Shown in pieces: positions 58,352 through 64,000 of a stretch of DNA of 64,000 bases (positions are counted from its first letter, which is position 1; the number at the start of each line of letters is the position of its first letter). Source of the DNA: Alistipes sp. GTDB taxonomy: Bacteria > Bacteroidota > Bacteroidia > Bacteroidales > Rikenellaceae. The translations under genes were made by a program, and so were the position numbers. A model generated the notes under the pieces. It had not been told where the DNA came from. It saw nothing but the letters and a program-made list of their open reading frames with translations, and did not search any database. The DNA lies in contig NZ_JAHHQJ010000004.1 of assembly GCF_020026455.1 (NCBI RefSeq), positions 62,001 through 126,000 on the forward strand. Direction: 5' to 3'.

Positions 58352-59935
58352 TTATTTGACGAGGTAATTCCTGCGTTTGTAGCGGTAGGCCACGTAGTAG
58401 AGCACCGACAGCAGCAGGACATATTCGGAGATGCGGGCCAGGTAGTCACCGTAGCGGGTGTAGAAGGTGAGTGCCGAGTTGAGCGGCACTTCGGCGGTGA
58501 TCACGCCGCGCTCCTCCCAGCCGAGGGTTTCGCCCACGTCGCCGCGGGCCGAGATGAAGCCCGACTCCCCGGTGTTGGCCGAGCGGGCGATGGCGCGGCG
58601 GTGCTCGATGGCCCGCAGGCGCGAGATCGAGAACAGGTGCTTGTAACCGGGCGTGTCACCCCACCAGCCATCGTTCGAAATGATGGCCATGAACTGCGCG
58701 CCGCGGCGCACGAATCCGCCGTAGAAGTCGCCGTAAAGCCCTTCGTAGCAGATCGCCGGACCGACCTTGACGCCGTTGTGCCCGAAAGCCGTGCCGTGCA
58801 GTCCCTTGCCGATCTGTCCGACCGTGCCGCCCAGGTCGATGACAAGGAAATTCAATACGTCGAAGACCCATGTCGGGGTGTTTTCGACACCGATTACCAG
58901 CCGCCCTTTGTGGTGCAGCTGCATGCATCCCGCCGAGTCGAGCCCCACGGCCGTGTTGAAGCGGTCGTAATAGCCGTCGCCGAAGCGCTCCGGGCGAGCC
59001 GTCTCGGTCTGCGCTCCGGCCGGGTAGCGGCGGATGGTGCCGGCTCCGGTGATGAGCAGCGCTTCGGGATGCCGGCTGCGGAGCGAGTCGGTCAGTTCCT
59101 GCCAGAATGCCCCCGGTTCGCCCGTCGACCAGAAGTCGCTCAATCCAGGTTCCAGGTAGTCACCCGGCACAGCGGTCTCGGGCAGCAGGATGAACTGCGC
59201 GCCGGCGGGGACCTCCGCCATGAGCTCCGCGATATTGCGTTCCTGTCGCCGGGTATCGCCGTGGAACTTGTCGTAACAGTCCACATTGGGCTGGATGACG
59301 CTCACGGCAACGCTCCCTTCGTCGGGCTGCGTCCAGCACCCCCGGATAACCAGCGAGACGGCTATCGGCAGCACGACGGCACAGGCCGCCGCAATCCACC
59401 GCCGTGCGGTGCGCGCCCGGAGGGCTTCAAAAATCAGGATATTGGAGAGCAGCACCCACAGCGTACCGCCGAAGACGCCCGTATATTCGTACCACTGCAC
59501 GGCCCAGACCTCGTGCGAGAAGCCGTTGCCCAGAATGAGCCACGGCCACGAGAAATCCCCGACGGTGTACCAGTATTCCGTCGAGACCCACGCCGCGACG
59601 AGCGTGACGTAGGCCAGCGCCTTGGGGGCTTTTTTCGAAACGGTATGGAAGAGCATGAAGGCAATCATGTTCATCGTCGTCGAGGCCAGCGTGGCGGCCG
59701 GAGGGCCTACGGGAGTGGCATACCAGATCCACCAGATTGTCAAGGCGTTCCACAGCACAAAGGCAAGCGTCGCCCAGCCGAACATGCCCCACCACGCGCG
59801 GCGCGTGCCGTCGTACGAAGCGCTCACCCACAGCAGCGGGACGAGCCCGACCGGGAGCGTCATACCCGTCATGCCGAGCCACCCCGGCGAGAGCAGAATG
59901 GCCGAGAGGATTACCGCCGCGAATCTACGAAACAT
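58352..59935 (-). CDS. lnt: Apolipoprotein N-acyltransferase
   Basis: 527 residues. About six to eight membrane helices (1-200, last at about 505-520) around a nitrilase domain with the triad Glu253 (LLPETAVPG), Lys343 (HHKGRLVIG) and Cys396 (AICYEGLYG). Adds the third acyl chain to lipoproteins, several of which are encoded in this window. It has its own consensus promoter. Confidence 0.93.
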   Translation of the reverse strand: MFRRFAAVILSAILLSPGWLGMTGMTLPVGLVPLLWVSASYDGTRRAWWGMFGWATLAFVLWNALTIWWIWYATPVGPPAATLASTTMNMIAFMLFHTVSKKAPKALAYVTLVAAWVSTEYWYTVGDFSWPWLILGNGFSHEVWAVQWYEYTGVFGGTLWVLLSNILIFEALRARTARRWIAAACAVVLPIAVSLVIRGCWTQPDEGSVAVSVIQPNVDCYDKFHGDTRRQERNIAELMAEVPAGAQFILLPETAVPGDYLEPGLSDFWSTGEPGAFWQELTDSLRSRHPEALLITGAGTIRRYPAGAQTETARPERFGDGYYDRFNTAVGLDSAGCMQLHHKGRLVIGVENTPTWVFDVLNFLVIDLGGTVGQIGKGLHGTAFGHNGVKVGPAICYEGLYGDFYGGFVRRGAQFMAIISNDGWWGDTPGYKHLFSISRLRAIEHRRAIARSANTGESGFISARGDVGETLGWEERGVITAEVPLNSALTFYTRYGDYLARISEYVLLLSVLYYVAYRYKRRNYLVK

Positions 59936-59956
59936 GGAATGAGATTTTTACGTCGG

Positions 59957-59987
59957 CAAAAGTAGTCAAATAGGTGCATATTTCAAA
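59957..59987 (-). promoter_or_regulatory. Bacteroidota promoter for lnt-folC
   Basis: On the minus strand TTTG (59987-59984), 19 bases, TACTTTTG (59964-59957), 21 bases before the lnt ATG. Good match in both elements. Confidence 0.75.
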
Positions 59988-59995
59988 ATATTTCA

Positions 59996-60003
59996 TACTT
60001 TTG
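59996..60003 (+). promoter_or_regulatory. -7 promoter element for the GH109 gene
   Basis: TACTTTTG, 28 bases before ATG 60032, in back-to-back arrangement with the lnt promoter. No clear -33 TTTG. Confidence 0.5.
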
Positions 60004-60031
60004 TAACGAAACCAATCAATCTGTCATACCC

Positions 60032-61429
60032 ATGAAGAAACTATTCCTCCTGTTGTCTTCCCTCGGGATCATACTCCTTCTTTCCGGCTGCGAATCAAAA
60101 GGTTGGAAGAGCGTCGACGGTGTGATCGTCTTCGACACCCCGGCGCGCGAACCGGGTCAGAAATCGGTACTGGGGCTCAAAACCGCACCGATGGAGACGG
60201 TACGTGTGGGCTTCATCGGGCTGGGCATGCGCGGCCCCGGGGCCGTGGAACGCTTCACCCACCTCGACGGCGTCGAAATCAAAGCCCTGTGTGACCTCTA
60301 CCCCGAACGCGTGGACAGCGCGCAGGCGATTCTCGTGCGCCGCGGATTCCCCGAAGCGGATCCGTACAGCGGCCAGGAGGGTTGGAAACAGCTTTGCGAA
60401 CGCGACGACATCGACCTGGTGTACATCGTGACCCCGTGGCAGCTGCATGTCCCGATGGCCGTCTACGCCATGGAGCACGGCAAGCACGTCGCGATCGAGG
60501 TTCCCGCTGCCACGTCGCTCGAAGAGTGCTGGCAGCTGGTGAACACCGCCGAAAAGACGCAGCGCCACTGCATGATGCTCGAAAACTGCGTCTACGACTT
60601 CTTCGAGTTGACGACGCTCAACATGGCCCGGCAGGGGCTCTTCGGGGATATCCTCCATGTCGAAGGTTCGTACATCCACGATCTCGACGCCTTCTGGGAC
60701 TACTATCAGGACAGCTGGCGGCTGAAGTTCAACCGGAAACACCGCGGCGACGTCTACGCCACGCATGGCCTCGGCCCCGCCTGCCAGCTGCTGGACATCC
60801 ACCGCGGCGACAAGATGAACTATCTGGTGTCGATGGACACCCGGTCGGTCAACGGACTGAAGACCGCCCGCGAGAAGCTGGGCGCCGAGGAGTTCGCCAA
60901 CGCCGACCACACGACGACGCTGATCAGGACCGAGAAGGGCCGCACGATCCTGCTCGAGCACAATGTCTACACGCCCCGCCCCTACAGCCGCATGTATCAG
61001 CTGACCGGCACCGAGGGATTCGCCAACAAATACCCCGTTCAGGGCTATGCCTTCAACCCCGAGCAGCTTGCCGATTCGGGAGTACCCGACCACGAGAACC
61101 TGAGCGCCCACCAGTTCGTGTCGCAGGAGGTGCACGAGGCGCTGATGGAGCGCTACAAGGACCCGATCGTCCTCGACATCGAGGCCAAGGCCCGCGAGGT
61201 CGGCGGCCACGGCGGCATGGACTTCATCATGGACTACCGACTGATTTACTGCCTGCAACATGGCCTGCCGCTGGATCAGGATGTCTACGATGCGGCCGAA
61301 TGGTCGTGCATCGGAGCTCTTACGGCCATGTCGCTCGAACACAACAGCGCCCCGGTGGCTGTTCCCGACTTCACGCGCGGCGACTGGGACAAAACCGACG
61401 GCTACCGGCACGCGATGCTGGCGGAGTGA
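60032..61429 (+). CDS. GH109 (alpha-N-acetylgalactosaminidase-like) lipoprotein
   Basis: 465 residues. Lipobox LLLLSGC with lipid near Cys20, then a Gfo/Idh/MocA Rossmann fold (VRVGFIGLGMRGPGAVERF, about 57-75) and the GH109 landmarks EHGKHVAIEVPAA, CMMLENCVYDFFELTTL and DVYATHGLGPACQLLDIHRGD. GH109 enzymes use bound NAD to cleave alpha-GalNAc or related sugars. Being a lipoprotein it acts in the envelope, likely on host or bacterial glycans. No SusC/D or other glycosidase genes are adjacent. An oxidoreductase role remains possible. Confidence 0.85.
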   Translation: MKKLFLLLSSLGIILLLSGCESKGWKSVDGVIVFDTPAREPGQKSVLGLKTAPMETVRVGFIGLGMRGPGAVERFTHLDGVEIKALCDLYPERVDSAQAILVRRGFPEADPYSGQEGWKQLCERDDIDLVYIVTPWQLHVPMAVYAMEHGKHVAIEVPAATSLEECWQLVNTAEKTQRHCMMLENCVYDFFELTTLNMARQGLFGDILHVEGSYIHDLDAFWDYYQDSWRLKFNRKHRGDVYATHGLGPACQLLDIHRGDKMNYLVSMDTRSVNGLKTAREKLGAEEFANADHTTTLIRTEKGRTILLEHNVYTPRPYSRMYQLTGTEGFANKYPVQGYAFNPEQLADSGVPDHENLSAHQFVSQEVHEALMERYKDPIVLDIEAKAREVGGHGGMDFIMDYRLIYCLQHGLPLDQDVYDAAEWSCIGALTAMSLEHNSAPVAVPDFTRGDWDKTDGYRHAMLAE

Positions 61430-61503
61430 TCCGAAGAGCGGACAAACGCAAAGGCGCCCCGGATTACGGGGATTGACGCCGCGTGCCGCAGGAATGCGAC
61501 AAG

Positions 61504-61533
61504 GCGGCAGACCATGGGGTCTGCCGCTTTTTT
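61504..61533 (+). terminator. Terminator after the GH109 gene
   Basis: GCGGCAGACC (61504-61513), 4-base loop ATGG, GGTCTGCCGC (61518-61527), then six T. Confidence 0.9.
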
Positions 61534-61741
61534 CGTGCGTCCTGTGGCCGAATTTTTGCACCTCCCTGGCGGACGTCATTTCTGCGGCTGACGATGCGGC
61601 TGACATCAGCCAACGCGCTAACGATCAATCAGAAAAGAGAGACAACGAATGCGGTTCCATCCGACAGCGGCATCCGCTCCATGCCCGAGCGAAGCGGATT
61701 GACTCGGGAACACAGAGGAAATTTTATTTTCGAAAATCCAC

Positions 61742-61749
61742 TATATTTG
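61742..61749 (+). promoter_or_regulatory. -7 promoter element and palindrome before the EEP gene
   Basis: TATATTTG lies 39 bases before ATG 61789. A 12-base palindrome, ATTTTCGAAAAT, ends 4 bases upstream (61726-61737), inside the -33/-7 spacer. The rest of the gap 61534-61725 holds nothing I can name. Confidence 0.5.
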
Positions 61750-61788
61750 CCTCCGAAATCAATGAGTTTGTTCTAATAAAGATATTCT

Positions 61789-62835
61789 ATGGGACGAAAA
61801 ACCGCATACCGCCTGTCGAAAATTCCGGGCATCGTCGTCACCACATTGCTGCTGGCAGCAGCCGTCGCCAGCTGGCGCTCATCGTTCATACCGCCCGAAT
61901 CCGGGAACTTCTGGGCCTCCGTCGCACTGCTGATGCCCGTTATCCTGGCGCTGAACATTGCAGCGCTCGTCTGGTGGCTTCTGCGCCGCAGATGGGGCCT
62001 TGCGCTGATGCCCGTTGCGGCTTTGGTTCTCAATCTGGGATATATTTCGGCAATGATCCAGCTGCCCAAATTCAACAGCAAGGGCCCCCACGACCTGCGC
62101 ATCGCCACGCTCAACGCCTACGGATTCAGCCGGCTCGGCACCACGTCCGTCACGGCTCACGGCATCGCCTCGGTGATGGAGCGCGAGCAGGTCGACATAC
62201 TCTGCCTGCAGGAGTTTCCCGAAAACCCGAAATTTCCGACCGACAGCATCGCCCGGCTTTTCGCCGCACGCATGCCCTATTGCGTCGCCCAAAGCGGGCA
62301 GGCCATCCTGAGCCGCTTCCCGATCCTCACCCACCGCTACGTCCGGTTCCCCGAATCGGGCAACGACTATCTGGAGGCGGACCTCCGGATCGGGCACGAC
62401 ACCGTGCGCGTCTTTTCGGTACACCTCCAGACCTCCGGGATTTCGAGCCTGCGCCAGCGCTTCCAGCAGGACCACAACAGCGACGCCCCGGTCGAGCGGG
62501 TGATCGTCGAACTGGAGCGCAACAGCCGGATCCGGGCGCAGCAGGTACGCGAAATCCGCACGGTGATCGACTCGACGCACTACCCGGTGATCCTCGCCGG
62601 AGACTTCAACGACACCCCCTCCTCCTATACCTACCGCCAGCTCAAGGGCCACATGACGGACGGCTTCTGCACCGTCGGGAGCGGCTTCGGCGACACGTTC
62701 CGCTATCTGGGCGGCGTTCTGCGCATCGACTACATTTTTTACGACGACAATTTCATCGGGGTGGACTACGACATCCTCGAAGACGATTTGAGCGACCACA
62801 AGGCCGTCGTCGCCGGTCTCGAATTCCGGCGTTAG
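61789..62835 (+). CDS. Membrane-anchored endonuclease/exonuclease/phosphatase (EEP) protein
   Basis: 348 residues. Three membrane helices (about 14-32, 41-62, 68-90) and then an EEP domain: LRIATLNAYGF, LCLQEFPEN, FSVHLQTSG, VILAGDFNDTPSS, RIDYIFYDD and SDHKAVVAGLEF, so the catalytic and metal residues are intact. The domain probably faces the periplasm and may cleave phosphodiesters of nucleic acids or lipids. The substrate is unknown. Confidence 0.88.
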   Translation: MGRKTAYRLSKIPGIVVTTLLLAAAVASWRSSFIPPESGNFWASVALLMPVILALNIAALVWWLLRRRWGLALMPVAALVLNLGYISAMIQLPKFNSKGPHDLRIATLNAYGFSRLGTTSVTAHGIASVMEREQVDILCLQEFPENPKFPTDSIARLFAARMPYCVAQSGQAILSRFPILTHRYVRFPESGNDYLEADLRIGHDTVRVFSVHLQTSGISSLRQRFQQDHNSDAPVERVIVELERNSRIRAQQVREIRTVIDSTHYPVILAGDFNDTPSSYTYRQLKGHMTDGFCTVGSGFGDTFRYLGGVLRIDYIFYDDNFIGVDYDILEDDLSDHKAVVAGLEFRR

Positions 62836-62980
62836 CCACGTCAGGAGCCGGATTGGGAGTCCCGCCCCATTTGTTGTCGGCGGAACCGATGCATCATCCG
62901 CAGCCCCGAAACAGATGGCAGCAACCGCTTCTTGCCGAAGGGACAACACGAAACCCCTGCCGGTACTTCAGGCAATTCCA

Positions 62981-63019
62981 AAACAGCCCACCGATCCAGC
63001 AAGGACCAGCGGGCTGTTT
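62981..63019. terminator. Bidirectional hairpin between EEP gene and GH3 gene
   Basis: AAACAGCCC (62981-62989) pairs with GGGCTGTTT (63011-63019); the loop is 21 bases. It lies between convergent genes, 23 bases from the GH3 stop. Confidence 0.6.
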
Positions 63020-63042
63020 ATTGAAAAAGTGCTACGGATCGG

Positions 63043-64000
63043 TTATTTCCGGTATCGGAACCGAACCGTATGGCGGATGTCGGTCGAAGAGGAGCCAATA
63101 TAGAGGGTAAAGGTTCCCTCTTCAACAGTCCAGTCATGCGAGGTCTCATCGAAGAATTTGAGGTCATTCTCCGAAACAGCAAACTCCACGTCGACCTGTT
63201 CACCGGCCTTGATGAAGACCTTCCGGAAGTGCTTGAGCTCTTTGACAGGCCGCACGACCGAGCATTTGTCGTCGCCAACGTAGAGCTGCACGACCTCCAT
63301 TCCGTCCCTCGGACCTTCGTTCGTCACCGACATGCAAACCCGCAGCTCCTGCCCGGCACCCATCGTCGAAGCCGACACCCGGGGCTTGCCATAAGAGAAG
63401 TTCGTATAGCTCAGGCCGTGGCCGAAGGGGAAGAGCGCAGGGATCTTTTTGGTATCGTGCCAGCGGTATCCGACCAAGATTCCTTCGGCGTAGGTCACCT
63501 GCGGATCCGCCCCGCTGTCGAGAAACGATCCCGGAATCGGGCTCCCGGAATCCGCCCCGCGTTCGATACCCGGGTAGGAGGCCGGATCATCCGATGCATG
63601 GGCGGCGCAGTCCGACAACCGGACGGGAATCGAATAGGGAAGTTTCCCCGACGGATTGACCCGTCCGCCGAGAACATCGGCAATCGACTTTCCTCCCATA
63701 CTCCCCAGATACGAGGCGTGCAGGATCGCCGGGACACGATCGGCCCACGGCATCGCATAGGCATTGCCGCTGATGTTCATCACGATGAGGTTGGCATTCG
63801 CCCCAAGCAGGGCATCAATCAGTTCGTTCTGACCGAAAGGCAGGTCGTAGGATTTGCGGTCGGTCGATTCGCAGTCCTGGTAGGCATTCTTGTTCAGGCC
63901 GCCGATGTAGATGACCACATCCGCCGTGCGGGCCAGCGCAACAGCCTCCCGGCGGAGCGAATCCGTCGTGGCGGCCGGGACCTCCTCGACCTGCTCGTAG
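63043..64000 (-). CDS. Glycoside hydrolase family 3 C-terminal part (beta-glucosidase-like), 5' end outside window
   Basis: The frame is open from the stop at 63043 to base 64000, about 319 residues. The GH3 C-terminal alpha/beta sandwich (VVIYIGGLNKNAY, LIVMNISGNAYAMPWAD, GGRVNPSGKLPYSIP) ends at PALFPFGHGLSYTNFSY. A fibronectin-III-like domain follows (about the last 110 residues; VTNEGPRDGMEVVQLYV). The acid/base region is partly visible; the nucleophile lies upstream. Xylosidase, glucosidase or related activity cannot be decided. Fn3-like GH3 enzymes are usually periplasmic in Bacteroidota. Confidence 0.9.
   Translation of the reverse strand, partial: YEQVEEVPAATTDSLRREAVALARTADVVIYIGGLNKNAYQDCESTDRKSYDLPFGQNELIDALLGANANLIVMNISGNAYAMPWADRVPAILHASYLGSMGGKSIADVLGGRVNPSGKLPYSIPVRLSDCAAHASDDPASYPGIERGADSGSPIPGSFLDSGADPQVTYAEGILVGYRWHDTKKIPALFPFGHGLSYTNFSYGKPRVSASTMGAGQELRVCMSVTNEGPRDGMEVVQLYVGDDKCSVVRPVKELKHFRKVFIKAGEQVDVEFAVSENDLKFFDETSHDWTVEEGTFTLYIGSSSTDIRHTVRFRYRK

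Noticed and set aside
61483..61776. 97-codon plus-strand ORF before the EEP gene
   Set aside because: It contains the GH109 terminator and the EEP promoter, and has no recognizable domain.

Overview
The window is a GC-rich stretch of chromosome from a Bacteroidota bacterium, most like Alistipes (Bacteroidales, Rikenellaceae). The evidence is Bacteroidota-type promoters (TTTG about 20 bases upstream of TAnnTTTG) in front of many genes, mostly weak ribosome binding sites, Bacteroidales-restricted families (DUF4271, DUF4296, DUF3467, a PASTA protein without a kinase, a GH109 lipoprotein) and household genes of Bacteroidota type. The genus is inferred, not shown. I see no rRNA, tRNA, CRISPR array, insertion sequence or integrated phage. 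Nearly everything is dense housekeeping and envelope biology.

Layout. 1-6.4 kb: end of an S4 RNA-binding gene, rplY-pth, galE, kbl with an Lrp-type regulator, corA, and a shortened MqnA-like gene. 6.4-7.3 kb: an AT-rich non-coding patch with at least five DnaA-box-like 9-mers, then a 32-codon ORF overlapping a phage-P5-like gene. 7.3-23.5 kb: a long plus-strand block with a frameshifted comEC, a THUMP-like methyltransferase, yihY, a DUF2520 oxidoreductase, kdsC, a Wzx-type flippase, a cyclophilin lipoprotein, holB, folK, three envelope proteins (a duplicated-domain lipoprotein, an Ig-like lipoprotein and a beta-barrel), rbfA, a LolC/E-type permease, a DUF4296 lipoprotein and a gene that resembles an amidohydrolase stripped of its barrel. 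23.7-29.1 kb: xerD divergent from prmA-recO, a small secreted protein, an OprO/P porin and a YeiH transporter.

29.4-36.5 kb is a minus-strand block: ygiQ, rluD, the PASTA protein, an LptF/G permease, a lipoprotein and tgt. 36.5-38.9 kb carries a glycosyltransferase, an orphan sigma factor and rsmG; 39.0-40.7 kb a thioredoxin and rlmN. 40.8-47.5 kb holds tonB, hflX, upp, an LTA-synthase-family enzyme, a RIC/YtfE-like di-iron protein fused to a LuxR-type HTH, and a cation efflux gene translationally coupled to it. 47.8-55.8 kb is a ten-gene minus-strand run (LysE-type exporter, cmk, ispH, a membrane protein, CtpA protease, histidine kinase, DUF4271, hemD, rnpA, yidD). 56.1-64 kb has a DUF3467 gene, a 400-base repeat tract, folC, lnt, a GH109 lipoprotein, an EEP-family membrane protein and the 3' part of a GH3 glycosidase.

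The points most worth following are the possible replication origin near 6.6 kb; three genes that look eroded or trimmed inside (mqnA-like, comEC, amidohydrolase-like); the di-iron/HTH regulator with an inverted repeat over its promoter; and intergenic repeat tracts and G9 runs that lie just after gene ends.
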